DNA from: Thermoguttaceae bacterium
Lineage (GTDB): Bacteria; Planctomycetota; Planctomycetia; Pirellulales; Thermoguttaceae
Assembly (NCBI GenBank): GCA_017550965.1
Contig: JAFZNK010000267.1
Coordinates: forward strand, 1 to 42,232
DNA length: 42,232 bases
Direction of reading: 5' to 3'
In this document: positions 1 to 7,575 of the stretch, in pieces
Layout: each line of letters opens with the position of its first letter
Numbering within the stretch: position 1 is the first letter of the stretch
Made by a program: the position numbers and the translations under genes
Notes under the pieces: generated by a model
The model's input: only the letters and a program-made list of their open reading frames with translations
Databases searched by the model: none
What the model was told of the DNA's origin: nothing

Positions 1-339
1 AAGATGAACAACAAGAATCTCGGCGGCGTCGAATTCGAGCCGATCAAATTCACGCCGACCGCGTCGAAATACGAAAACGAAGAGATCAACGGTCTGCGCG
101 TTACGATTACCGACCGCGCCAAATTGCAGGCGGTTAACGTCGGAATCGCGCTCATGTCGCAACTTGCCGCAGATTATTCCGATCAGTGGGAGACGAAAAA
201 CGCCAACACGCTTCTGCTCAACGCCGCGTCGCTGGACATGATCAAGCAGGGCAAGAGCGTCGAGGAGATCGCGCCGCTGTGGAACGACGATATCGAGCGA
301 TTCAAGGAAACGCGCGCCAATTACTTGATTTATCGCTAA
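1..339 (+). CDS. DUF1343 / NamZ-type exo-beta-N-acetylmuramidase, 3' fragment
   Basis: The reading frame is open from the first base, so this is the C-terminal end of a gene that starts upstream; the ATG at 4 is probably internal. The visible 112 residues match the end of the DUF1343 family: a GVEFEPIKFTPTASKY segment, then a V-T-DR stretch, a helix with ALMSQL, and a closing ERFKETRANYLIYR, as in family members that end in an F-x-x-x-R-x-x-YL-x-Y pattern. Characterised DUF1343 proteins (NamZ) remove N-acetylmuramic acid from the non-reducing ends of peptidoglycan fragments, so a cell-wall recycling role is likely but inferred. The catalytic N-terminal domain lies outside the window. The stop is at 337-339 and a weak hairpin with a T-rich tail follows. 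Confidence 0.75.
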   Translation, partial: KMNNKNLGGVEFEPIKFTPTASKYENEEINGLRVTITDRAKLQAVNVGIALMSQLAADYSDQWETKNANTLLLNAASLDMIKQGKSVEEIAPLWNDDIERFKETRANYLIYR

Positions 340-385
340 ATTCTTTGAGCGCGAACGATTAACAAACGTCGCCGAAACTTGCGCC

Positions 386-417
386 AACGCGTTTGTTCCG
401 GCGCGTTTTATTTTTTA
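386..417 (+). terminator. possible intrinsic terminator after the DUF1343 gene
   Basis: AACGCG (386-391) pairs with CGCGTT (402-407) across a 10-nt loop, followed by a T-rich run to about 417. The stem is only 6 bp, so this is tentative. It lies 46 bp after the stop and upstream of the next start. Confidence 0.4.
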
Positions 418-445
418 ACGACTTATTGGAAAGACCAACGACGAA

Positions 446-1372
446 ATGACGAAGAAAATTGCGTTGACGTTTGCTTTGTGCCTGACCGTTTGCGTTTCTT
501 ACGCGGCGGCGGAATTTCCGCTTCAAAAAGACGGAACGACGCTTGTTCCGAAGGAATCGCGAATCGGAGAGGCGACGCCCGTCGTCTGGGGGGAAAAACC
601 GATTCTAATCGGTTCTATTCATCTGTCTTTTGATTCTCTTGATCCCTCCGTCTCAAAACTTTGCGTCGTCGACTATTCGAGCGGTCTAACGATTTCGGAA
701 TTCGGCGTCGGTCTCACGCTCAGCTGCGCTTATGTCGAGCCGCGTGAGGACGGCGACGTCTTGCACGTTTTCGCGGCGCGTCATCCGGAAGGGAAGAATT
801 GGTTCGAACCGGTCGAGATCGTTCATTTAAAGACGAGCGACTTGGAGACGTGGACGGAAACGCCCGCTATTCAGGCGGATAACGAGCATCTGCTCAATTC
901 GTCCGTATGTCGCGACGGAGACGGCTATTTAATGGCGTACGAGACCGATCGGCCCGTCCAGTTCTGCTTTAAGTTCGCGCGCTCAACCGATCTTGAACGT
1001 TGGGAAAAGGTTCCCGACGTCTATTACGCCGGCCGCGACGGCGCGACCTACGCCGCGTGTCCCGTGATAAGGCGCTGCGGCGAATACTATTGCGTTATCT
1101 ATCTTCGCGCCGACGGCAAGGGCGGCTACGAATCGGCGGCGATACGTTCCAAAGACTTGCGCGACTGGGAAGAGTCGCCGCTCAACCCGATTCTTGCGGC
1201 GTCGGAAGGAGAGGGAATCAATAATTCCGACGTCGATCTTTTCGAGTACGACGGCAAGACGCAACTTGTTTATTTGACGGGCGATCAGCAGGGAAGTTGG
1301 GATATGCGCCGCGCTGTTTTCAACGGTTCCGAGCGCGAATTCTGGGAAACGATTTTTAAAGAAAAAAAATAA
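446..1372 (+). CDS. secreted five-bladed beta-propeller glycosidase-like protein (GH43/GH32 superfamily fold)
   Basis: A 308-residue exported protein. Residues 1-22 form a Sec signal peptide (MTKK, hydrophobic core, then YAAA before EF). The rest has repeated blade-like strands typical of GH43/GH32/GH130-type propellers: 'DGDVLHVFAAR', 'TSDLETWTETP', 'SSVCRDGDGYLMAYE', 'ARSTDLERWEKVP', 'AIRSKDLRDWEESP'. The recurring S-x-DL-x-x-W motif, 'the line where the sample is compared with the order', is characteristic of sucrose/arabinan-type propeller glycosidases. Acidic candidates occur at the blade starts (for example NNSDVDLFEYDG), but I cannot assign a catalytic triad or substrate. The ribosome site (GGAAAG about 16 nt upstream) is weak. 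It could also be a non-catalytic propeller. The family-level fold is fairly certain; the activity is inferred. Confidence 0.6.
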   Translation: MTKKIALTFALCLTVCVSYAAAEFPLQKDGTTLVPKESRIGEATPVVWGEKPILIGSIHLSFDSLDPSVSKLCVVDYSSGLTISEFGVGLTLSCAYVEPREDGDVLHVFAARHPEGKNWFEPVEIVHLKTSDLETWTETPAIQADNEHLLNSSVCRDGDGYLMAYETDRPVQFCFKFARSTDLERWEKVPDVYYAGRDGATYAACPVIRRCGEYYCVIYLRADGKGGYESAAIRSKDLRDWEESPLNPILAASEGEGINNSDVDLFEYDGKTQLVYLTGDQQGSWDMRRAVFNGSEREFWETIFKEKK

Positions 1373-1460
1373 AGATTCCTTTTGGTCGCTAACGCATAAG
1401 AGCCGCAATCGGTAGGCGGCGGTCCGACGGACGCTGCAGGCAAGTAGGGCGACGCGTTAA

Positions 1461-1882
1461 CACAGTTTTCTCAAACAAGGCGACGCTTAAACGCAAGTTC
1501 GCAAGCCGCCTTCTAAAGGACGCAGGGGCCTCGTGCCCCGTAGTCCGGCGGCGGGTTGTATAAGAACGCGCCTCAACCCAAGTCTTCTCAAACAAGGCGA
1601 CGCTTAAACGCAATCTTCTCCAATAACACGACGCCCAAACGCAAGTTCGCAAGCCGCCTTCTAAAGGGCGCAGGGGCCTTGTGCCCCGTAGTCCGGCGGC
1701 GGGTTGTATAAGAACGCGCCTCAACCCAAGTTTTCTCAAACAAGGCGACGCTTAAACGCAATCTTCTCCAATAACGCGACGCCCAAACGCAAGTTCGCAA
1801 GCCGCCTTCGAAAGGACGCAGGGGCCTTGTGCCCCGTAGTCCGGCGGCGCGTTTGGCATATCCAGCCTCAACGCAGTTTTTT
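1461..1882. repeat. tandem array of a 148-bp unit
   Basis: The word GCAAGTTCGCAAGCCGCCTT begins at 1493, 1641 and 1789, giving an exact 148-bp period. Two full units (1493-1640, 1641-1788), a degraded third (1789 to about 1882) and a partial leading unit (from about 1461) are present. Each unit carries a GGGGC/GCCCC hairpin near its middle and, in the two full units, a GGGTTG...CAACCC inverted pair. A roughly 36-bp internal sub-repeat (AAACAAGGCGACGCTTAAACG and a related CCAATAACGCGACGCCCAAACG) is doubled in later units. Full units differ by only a few bases, so the expansion looks recent. It is not CRISPR: the units are contiguous with no spacers. Confidence 0.85.
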
Positions 1883-1913
1883 ATTGGTCTGAAATATGAA
1901 AAAGAGTATTCCC

Positions 1914-1975
1914 TTCAACTCTCCCTTTGCTATAATTAAGGGAGAGTTAAAGGGAAAGTTAAAGGGAGAGTTGAA
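1914..1975. repeat. 15-bp perfect inverted repeat enclosing 12-bp motif copies
   Basis: TTCAACTCTCCCTTT (1914-1928) is the exact reverse complement of AAAGGGAGAGTTGAA (1961-1975). Inside are further direct copies of a 12-bp word, TTAAAGGGAGAG (1936-1946 one base short, 1947-1958 with one change, 1959-1970 exact). The inner copy at 1938-1948 can also pair with 1917-1927, so alternative hairpins exist. Confidence 0.8.
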
Positions 1976-2043
1976 CGAATAGACAAAGCGAAAAAATATT
2001 AGTAAGTGGTGTAATAGTATAACATAGCGAGTTTTAATATTAA

Positions 2044-2090
2044 TTAAAGGGAGAGTTAAAGGGAGAGTTAAAGGGAGAGTTAAAGGCGAG
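2044..2090 (+). repeat. 12-bp tandem repeat (TTAAAGGGAGAG), three copies plus a partial
   Basis: Exact units lie at 2044-2055, 2056-2067 and 2068-2079, followed by a diverged TTAAAGGCGAG at 2080-2090. The array ends 19 bp before the ATG of the AlbA_2 gene, so it probably lies in its leader. Each unit contains the Shine-Dalgarno-like core GGGAG. The same word occurs in the cluster at 1936-1970. Confidence 0.85.
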
Positions 2091-2109
2091 CGTAGCAGGA
2101 GAAAGGACA

Positions 2110-3639
2110 ATGGCTTTACCGATAAATATTGACGATCTGATTCGACAGGAAAAAGTTGAAGGTTCCAGAATTGAATATAAGGCGGATTGGAACCCGGAAC
2201 CGATTGTCCACACAATTACGGCCTTCGCCAATGATTTTGACAACATGGGGGGAGGGTACGTTCTCATCGGCGTCGAAGAAAAGAACGGAAGGCCGATATT
2301 CCCGTTAAAAGGACTTGATCCCGACTCCATCGACAGAATCCAACAGGATTTGTTGAACAAATGCAACACGATTGAACCGCGCTATATTCCGATCGTCGAG
2401 CCTTACGCAATCGACGGAAAAGAAATCCTGGTTCTATGGGTTCCGGGCGGAGAAGACAGACCTTATAAATGTCCTGAAAATATTTATGCGGAAAAAGGCA
2501 AGGAGAGGAGTCGTCGCGCTTATTATATCAGAAAAGGTTCTCGAACGTTAAAAGCCAATACGAGCGAAAAAAGAGAACTGACGTCGATGGCGAGAGACGT
2601 TCCGTTTGACGATCGCGTTAATTATCATGCGGACGTCTCCGATTTGAAGCCGTCCCTGTTGGCGAGCTACCTGCATTCGGTGGAAAGCGATTTGTATGAG
2701 GACACGTTTAATCGTTCTGTGGAAGCGCTTGCAACCGACATGCAACTCGTAAGAGGACCGTCCGAATACAGAAAACCTCTTAATGTCGGTTTGATGTTTT
2801 TTAACGAACGTCCCGAACGTTTTTTCCCTTACGCTCAGATAGAAGTCGTCGACAAACCGGATCCGACGGGAATCGGCATGACAGAGAAGGTCTTTAGGGG
2901 ACCGTTAGACAAACAAATCAGAGATTCTCTTGCCTTCATCAGGAACTATGTCCTTAAAGAGTTTGTAACAAAAGTCCCTGATTCTGAATTGGCGCTTCGC
3001 GCGTTTAATTGGCCCTATCAGGCGGTTGAAGAAGCTTTGTGCAACGCCGTCTATCACAAATCATATCAGATACGCGAGCCGATTACCGTTACGATAACGC
3101 CGGAGAAAATAGAGATTTTAAGTATTCCTGGCCCGGATCGGTCGATTACCGACGAAAATCTGAAAAAACGCGTATTGATCGCCAAGAGATACAGAAATCG
3201 ACGAATTGGCGATTTTCTGAAAGAATTGGAAATCGTGGAAGGAAGAAACGCAGGGGTTCCTCTCATCCTTAAGTCCATGAAAAACAACGGTTCGGGAGCG
3301 CCAATTTTTGAAACGGACGAAGAACGAAGTTATTTTTTGATCACGTTGCCTGTTCATCCTCTTTTTATCGAGCAGAAAGAAGACGGTTCCAAGGTTTCCG
3401 AACATTGGAACAAATCCTGTTCTCGTCGAAGCAGGAACGAATTGCGCGAGCTTGTGTTAAACGCTCTTGCTGAACACGATAGTATGTCCGCGACCGAAAT
3501 AGCAAGCGCTCTTGGCTATAAAAAAGCGTCGGATACGTTGCGAAAAGCGCTAAAAGAATTGCTTGATTCTGGAGAAATTGTCTACCTGTATCCTGATAAA
3601 CCGAATAGCAAAAATCAAAAGGTCCGTCTCAATCAATAA
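2110..3639 (+). CDS. AlbA_2 (Schlafen-type) domain protein with GHKL-like ATPase domain and C-terminal winged helix
   Basis: A 509-residue cytoplasmic protein. Residues 12-60 match the AlbA_2 / divergent AAA-4 domain: VEGSRIEYKADWN, then ITAFAND...GGGYVLIGVEE-NG. Residues 300-345 resemble an HATPase_c_4 N-box region: E307-E308-ALCNAVYHKSY, then a V-x-I-x-P--IEI strand and a glycine-rich 'PGP'. The C-terminus (about 445-495) is a winged helix (MSATEIASALGYKKASDTLRKA). This architecture is common in proteins annotated as 'RecG-like', or as putative DNA-binding regulators, and in some phage-defence loci. The start is well fixed by AGGAGAAAGG 3-4 bases before ATG 2110. The gene stands alone behind repeat arrays and is less CG-biased in codon use than its neighbours, which suggests acquisition. 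Function unknown; regulation through the repetitive leader is possible. Confidence 0.75.
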   Translation: MALPINIDDLIRQEKVEGSRIEYKADWNPEPIVHTITAFANDFDNMGGGYVLIGVEEKNGRPIFPLKGLDPDSIDRIQQDLLNKCNTIEPRYIPIVEPYAIDGKEILVLWVPGGEDRPYKCPENIYAEKGKERSRRAYYIRKGSRTLKANTSEKRELTSMARDVPFDDRVNYHADVSDLKPSLLASYLHSVESDLYEDTFNRSVEALATDMQLVRGPSEYRKPLNVGLMFFNERPERFFPYAQIEVVDKPDPTGIGMTEKVFRGPLDKQIRDSLAFIRNYVLKEFVTKVPDSELALRAFNWPYQAVEEALCNAVYHKSYQIREPITVTITPEKIEILSIPGPDRSITDENLKKRVLIAKRYRNRRIGDFLKELEIVEGRNAGVPLILKSMKNNGSGAPIFETDEERSYFLITLPVHPLFIEQKEDGSKVSEHWNKSCSRRSRNELRELVLNALAEHDSMSATEIASALGYKKASDTLRKALKELLDSGEIVYLYPDKPNSKNQKVRLNQ

Positions 3640-3644
3640 AAAAA

Positions 3645-3670
3645 GCGCGCGTCCTTTTCAGAACGCGCGC
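3645..3670 (-). terminator. intrinsic terminator of the lipoprotein/DUF1559 operon
   Basis: GCGCGCGT (3645-3652) pairs with ACGCGCGC (3663-3670). On the minus strand the hairpin is followed by a run of seven T (complement of 3638-3644). It sits between convergent genes and fits the minus-strand operon. Confidence 0.75.
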
Positions 3671-3709
3671 CGATATTGACGTCGTTAGTCGCTTAGCGAC
3701 GGGCCGAAA

Positions 3710-4129
3710 TCATTGTTCCCACATTTTTTCGTAGGCTTCGCCTGCGGCGGGGCCTTCGGCGGTGAGGCTTCTCACTTTGATATCGAGTTTCGCGCCTTTA
3801 GCGACGGTGAACTCGGTCGGTTCGATCAGTTCGTACGCCTCGATATTCGGATCCGTTTTAAGTTCCGGAAGCGGCATGGAGCATTTGACCTCGTAAGTTC
3901 CCGGCGGAACGCCCTGGCCGTCTTTGAGCAAACCAAGCGAGAATTTCCCTTCGTTGATCGCGCCTCGTCCCAGAACCTTTCCTTCAAGTTGGACCTGGCC
4001 CGATCGAACCGGGGAGCCGTCTTCATAGGTAACCGTTCCGGTTACTTTGACGTTGGGACTGCAGCCGGTCGTTATCGTCAGCGCCGCGCAGACAAAGGCT
4101 AACGCGGCGAATTTCACATAGTTGCGCAT
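3710..4129 (-). CDS. small lipoprotein with a carboxypeptidase-regulatory/Ig-like beta domain
   Basis: A 139-residue predicted lipoprotein. The signal sequence MRNYVKFAALAFVCAALTIT is followed by a lipobox TTGC with Cys23. The mature part starts V-x-GTVTYEDGSPVRSGQVQLE, the pattern of planctomycete 'carboxypeptidase regulatory-like' transthyretin-fold lipoproteins, and contains VPPGTYEVKC, the closing strand of that fold. It follows the DUF1559 gene by 19 bp with its own good ribosome site (AAAGGAG), so the two form an operon. The same pair recurs at 24762-26290 in reversed gene order. The role is unknown; periplasmic or outer-membrane attachment is inferred from the lipobox. Confidence 0.75.
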   Translation of the reverse strand: MRNYVKFAALAFVCAALTITTGCSPNVKVTGTVTYEDGSPVRSGQVQLEGKVLGRGAINEGKFSLGLLKDGQGVPPGTYEVKCSMPLPELKTDPNIEAYELIEPTEFTVAKGAKLDIKVRSLTAEGPAAGEAYEKMWEQ

Positions 4130-4148
4130 ATGAGCGAACTCCTTTCTT

Positions 4149-5162
4149 TTAAGGCAGTTGGACGGTTTCGCCGTCTTTGACGTTCGCGAGCGCGACGAGC
4201 ACGTTTTGCGGCGTCGTCAGCGAGCAGGCGCGGACGGTTCCGTCGCCCATGAGCATATGGCAAACGCCGGGGTGCGCGCTTCCGAAACGCGTGGTCGGTT
4301 CGGAGACGACGCCCTGTTCGTCGGTCGGTTGCGCGAACGGACGACCGTCGTCGAAGGTGCGCGTCGTATGAACGATCGCGACGCCGATGAACGCGGTTAA
4401 GTAGCCGCAGTCGCCGTACGTTTCAATACATTTTCCTGCGGGATACGCCTTGTTGTAGTGCTTTTCGCCAAAGACGAATACGTTCGACGAGCCGTCGGAC
4501 CAGTAGGACATCGAGTCGCGAGGTTTCCACGATTTCAGGAACGGGTCGTTGTAGACGGCGTCGGAACGGCGCAACGCGGAGCAAAGATCGTGACCGTCGG
4601 TGTATTGCCACCATTGAGTCGTTCCGTTTCCGCGGCAGTTGACGAGCGCGTACGTCGATTGAGGACCGGGATAGCGCTGAATCGAAGAGCCGGCGACCCA
4701 GTCGTGGTACCCGCTGCCCTCCTGAGTACGGGACGGGCATTTCCACGTCGGAATGGCGCCGAAGCCGCGTCTGGTTTCTTCCGGAAGTTCGCTCCACCAG
4801 CGGTGATTGAAACCGCTGCCCGAATCGGCGAGCGCCTTGTTCAGACCGGTAACGTTCCAGCAGTCCTGACCGTCCTCGACCGTCGAATATTCCGCCGTAA
4901 GTTCCATGAACGGATAGAGCAGAACAAACGCGGACATGTGTCGGTGCGCGAGAATCGACGGCGGGAGCTTGTCGTGCGTCGAATGAAAGTTGTGGATCGC
5001 GAGCCCGATTTGCTTCATGTTGTTGGCGCATTGCATGCGACGCGCCGCCTCGCGAGCCGCCTGAACGGCGGGAAGAAGAAGACCGATTAGAATGCCGATA
5101 ATGGCGATGACGACAAGAAGTTCAACGAGCGTGAACCCTCCGGACTTTGTGTGTCGTGACAT
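4149..5162 (-). CDS. DUF1559 prepilin-type N-terminal cleavage/methylation protein
   Basis: A 337-residue protein. The start at 5162 is chosen because AGGAGGT lies 5 bases upstream and the protein then begins [16 protein letters not shown]; a longer frame to 5285 would bury the prepilin signal. Residues 9-30 hold the type-IV-pilin-like motif ([20 protein letters not shown]), followed by [17 protein letters not shown] and the conserved [13 protein letters not shown]. The C-terminus has the DUF1559 signature AHPG-CHML--GDGTVR. In Planctomycetota these proteins are hugely expanded; they are thought to be pseudopilin-like envelope proteins whose function is unresolved. It heads an operon with the downstream lipoprotein and is divergent from the GH28-like gene. 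Confidence 0.9.
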   Translation of the reverse strand: MSRHTKSGGFTLVELLVVIAIIGILIGLLLPAVQAAREAARRMQCANNMKQIGLAIHNFHSTHDKLPPSILAHRHMSAFVLLYPFMELTAEYSTVEDGQDCWNVTGLNKALADSGSGFNHRWWSELPEETRRGFGAIPTWKCPSRTQEGSGYHDWVAGSSIQRYPGPQSTYALVNCRGNGTTQWWQYTDGHDLCSALRRSDAVYNDPFLKSWKPRDSMSYWSDGSSNVFVFGEKHYNKAYPAGKCIETYGDCGYLTAFIGVAIVHTTRTFDDGRPFAQPTDEQGVVSEPTTRFGSAHPGVCHMLMGDGTVRACSLTTPQNVLVALANVKDGETVQLP

Positions 5163-5283
5163 ATTGACCTCCTGGAAGTGGGAAGGAAAAAAACGGCTTG
5201 TCGGCGACAAAAGGCAAAACGCCGGGACGTCGACCGAAAATAAACGTCTGTTTGAGAATTGTCTGGCAAACAATTCCGTCGAC

Positions 5284-5312
5284 ATTTTATCGGATTCGGA
5301 AAGCTAGTGCAA
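5284..5312 (-). promoter_or_regulatory. candidate promoter for the DUF1559-lipoprotein operon
   Basis: On the minus strand, TAAAAT (5289-5284) is preceded at 17 bp by TTGCAC (5312-5307). The -10 is good and the -35 weak. The predicted leader is about 115 nt. Confidence 0.4.
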
Positions 5313-5318
5313 CACAAT

Positions 5319-5347
5319 TTGCAAAAAAAAGTTTTTTTGTGTAAAAT
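5319..5347 (+). promoter_or_regulatory. candidate sigma-70-type promoter of the GH28-like gene
   Basis: TTGCAA (5319-5324), a 17-bp spacer made of an A-run and a T-run, then TAAAAT (5342-5347). Transcription would start near 5354, placing the (ACT)7 run in a leader of about 120 nt. Confidence 0.5.
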
Positions 5348-5367
5348 TTTTGTACGGTTCCACTATT

Positions 5368-5388
5368 ACTACTACTACTACTACTACT
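5368..5388 (+). repeat. (ACT)7 trinucleotide microsatellite in a 5' leader
   Basis: Seven exact ACT copies, with an ACT-ATT just before (5362-5367). It lies between the candidate promoter and the ribosome site (AGGAG at 5463-5467) of the GH28-like gene. The position would allow length variation without a frameshift in the mature gene. Confidence 0.9.
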
Positions 5389-5475
5389 GGAACTGCGTGT
5401 CGTAGGAGCGTAATAACGGCGTTTGCGTTGTTTTCAACGCGAGAGCCCGTCGACCAAAAAACAGGAGAACGAACG

Positions 5476-6885
5476 ATGAAAAATTTTTTTAGGATTTTGG
5501 GTTTAACGGTCGCCGTCGTCGTGACGGCGGCGTGTTGCGCGTCGGCGCGCGCGGAAGTTTGGACGGTTCCCGCGCCGGAAGGACAGGGAATTGAAAACGC
5601 GTATCGCGTTCAGGTCGACGGAAAGGACGTCGCGATTTATCGATCCTTCGATCAGGAGAAAGACAGCGGCGAGTATTATTTCGCGACGTTTGAATTTACC
5701 GGGAGCGTCGAAGTCAAGATAACCGCGCCCTGGGCGCTCGACAAAGCGACGGTCGCGCCCGAACGATTCGGCGTGAAGATCGCCGAACAGTCGGAAAAAG
5801 AAGTTACGCTGACCGCCGACAAGCCGTTCCAGATTTCGTTCGAACCCAACGGCCATGTCAAGCCGCTCATGCTCTTCGGCCTCGCGCCAGAAGAAAACGC
5901 GCCGAAAGAGGGCGATCCGAACGTCGTCTATTACGGTCCAGGCGTCTATAAGCCGGATATGATCGAATTACGCGACAACCAAACGCTTTACGTCGCCGCG
6001 GGCGCGGTCGTCAACGCCGGCGTTCACGCGCAGGGCAAGAATATCACGATTTGCGGACGAGGCGTTATCGCCGGAACCGAATGGAAACGTTTCGAGGGGC
6101 CCGGCAGCTTTATCATTCACGGAACAGGTTGCGAGAATCTTACGATTCGCGACGTCGTTCTTCGCGACCCGTGGAGCTGGACGTGCGTTCTTTCGGGGTG
6201 CGACGGCGCGACGATCGACGGTTTGCGCATTTGCGCGTCGAATATGATCAACGACGACGCGCTCGATTTGTGCAATACGAAAAACGTCGTCGTCAAGAAT
6301 TGCTTCTTCCGCGCTCAGGACGATTCGATCGCCATAAAAGGGCTCGGCGGTCAGGCGTGCGAGAATATTCGTATCGAAGACTGCGTCTTCTGGACCGACC
6401 GCGCCAATATCTTCCGCGTCGGATACGAATGCCAGGCGGAGGCGATGCGCAATATCGTCGCGAAGAATATCGACGTGCTTGGGTACAGCGTCAACTATCG
6501 CGCCCCCGAAGATTATTGGTCCAACACGATTGTCTGGCTGCAGCCGAACCAGGAAATGCTCATGTCCGACTGTCATTTTGAAGATTTCCGCATTCGCGCC
6601 AACGGAACGAACACGATTTTGCTCGAGGCCAAGCCGATGAGCTGCAGTTACGGAAACTTCAAAGACCCGATCCCAGGAACGCTGGAGAACTGCTCGTTGA
6701 AGAATTTTAGCGTCTACGGCGAAAAGGGCGATTTCTTCGGGTATATTTATATTCGCGGCGAGTCGGAACAGAGTCATGTAAAAGGGCTTAAAGTCGAGAA
6801 TATCGACTATTTCGGCGAGAAGATTACCAAAGACTCCGACTGCGTCTCTATCGGCGACTTTACCGAAGACGTCGTCGTTGAATAA
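5476..6885 (+). CDS. secreted right-handed beta-helix protein, GH28 (polygalacturonase)-like
   Basis: A 469-residue exported protein. ATG 5476 is chosen because AGGAG precedes it by 8 bases and a Sec signal peptide follows (MKNFFRILGLTVAVVVTAAC, cleavage near ASARA-E at 26/27). About 120 residues of beta-sandwich precede the helix. The helix begins at YYGPGVYKPDMIELRDNQTL (153-171), the usual lead-in of GH28-like proteins, then coils such as GKNITICGRGVIAG. Acidic motifs align with GH28: NDD (259-261) and DD (282-283, in QDDSIAIK). The GHG and RIK motifs of classical polygalacturonases are not seen, so substrate and even activity are uncertain; GH49-like or uronan-related activity is possible. 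A hairpin terminator follows. Confidence 0.7.
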   Translation: MKNFFRILGLTVAVVVTAACCASARAEVWTVPAPEGQGIENAYRVQVDGKDVAIYRSFDQEKDSGEYYFATFEFTGSVEVKITAPWALDKATVAPERFGVKIAEQSEKEVTLTADKPFQISFEPNGHVKPLMLFGLAPEENAPKEGDPNVVYYGPGVYKPDMIELRDNQTLYVAAGAVVNAGVHAQGKNITICGRGVIAGTEWKRFEGPGSFIIHGTGCENLTIRDVVLRDPWSWTCVLSGCDGATIDGLRICASNMINDDALDLCNTKNVVVKNCFFRAQDDSIAIKGLGGQACENIRIEDCVFWTDRANIFRVGYECQAEAMRNIVAKNIDVLGYSVNYRAPEDYWSNTIVWLQPNQEMLMSDCHFEDFRIRANGTNTILLEAKPMSCSYGNFKDPIPGTLENCSLKNFSVYGEKGDFFGYIYIRGESEQSHVKGLKVENIDYFGEKITKDSDCVSIGDFTEDVVVE

Positions 6886-6953
6886 ACGCGTTGTAAGGAC
6901 GACGTCGAATGTGCGGATCGTCTGCGGCGTCGATTTGCAGGTTTTCACCGCGA

Positions 6954-6995
6954 CCCGGCCCGCGACGCTTGACTTTGGTCGCGGGGTCGGGTATT
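6954..6995 (+). terminator. intrinsic terminator after the GH28-like gene
   Basis: CCCGGCCCGCGAC (6954-6966) pairs, with one mismatch and one bulge, with GTCGCGGGGTCGGG (6978-6991). TATTTT follows. Confidence 0.6.
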
Positions 6996-7171
6996 TTCCG
7001 CGGAAACGGCGCCGCCTTTGGCGATTGTTTCATTCCGGATATTTAACGACGTCAGAGGAAACAACGAGACGTTAATGACGGAATACGAAGCGAAGGCGCG
7101 CGGAAGGTCGAGTCCCGAACCGCGCGGCAAGGTTTGCACGACAAGATTACCCTCAATATAAGGATACTCCC

Positions 7172-7519
7172 ATGCTTGGTTTGATGATCAGTTGCGCTTT
7201 TTGGGCGTGCATTCTCGTCATTATTTGTCAGGCGTTTACCGACGACGAAGTGTCGTTTTCCAACGTTTTTTGGACAAGTTTAATCGCGACGATTGTCGCC
7301 AGTATTCTTGCGGGTCTGGCGACCGCGCCAATGGAAAACAAATGGCTTGTACTTGCGACGGAAGCGTTCATCGTGTTGTTGACGACTGGCGTCGTGGTGC
7401 AAATCGTTTGCGCGACCGACGTTAAAACGGTCGTTAAAATCGCGGTAACCTATACGGCGATACGCGTCGTTCTCGCGTTGGCGATGACGTTCTTCGTATA
7501 TCCCATGCTCGCCGATTAA
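7172..7519 (+). CDS. small integral membrane protein of unknown function
   Basis: 115 residues with about four hydrophobic segments (roughly 2-20, 33-50, 58-78 and 86-110) and few charges, so an inner-membrane protein. I do not recognise the family. AAGGA lies 7 bases before ATG 7172. It is followed after 56 bp by the PrsW-family gene in the same direction, so the two may be cotranscribed. Confidence 0.65.
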   Translation: MLGLMISCAFWACILVIICQAFTDDEVSFSNVFWTSLIATIVASILAGLATAPMENKWLVLATEAFIVLLTTGVVVQIVCATDVKTVVKIAVTYTAIRVVLALAMTFFVYPMLAD

Positions 7520-7575
7520 GGAACGACGGTTTGCTCGTCATGGCTCCATAGAGGTTGTCGCAACTCCGTAGAAAT

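Larger units (their letters stand above)
1373..2109. other. 737-bp non-coding interval made largely of repeats
   Basis: There is no credible gene here. It holds a 148-bp tandem array (about 1461-1882), a 15-bp inverted repeat with 12-bp motif copies (1914-1975) and a second 12-bp cluster (2044-2090) running up to the ribosome site of the AlbA_2 gene. Short open frames on either strand are products of the periodic sequence. Confidence 0.7.
5163..5475. other. 313-bp divergent promoter region
   Basis: This lies between the minus-strand DUF1559 gene and the plus-strand GH28-like gene. It contains a candidate promoter for each (5284-5312 minus, 5319-5347 plus) and an (ACT)7 run in the plus-strand leader. 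I see no gene in it. Confidence 0.6.

Noticed and set aside
1389..1800. Minus-strand frames across the 148-bp repeat array
   Set aside because: The repeated peptide simply reflects the DNA repeat (148 is not a multiple of 3, so copies fall in different frames); no start signals.
1461..1882. CRISPR array
   Set aside because: Units are 148 bp, directly adjacent, with no spacers, and no cas genes are nearby.
5162..5285. Longer N-terminus for the first DUF1559 protein
   Set aside because: The added 41 residues would precede the prepilin signal and lack a ribosome site, while AGGAGGT fits the start at 5162.
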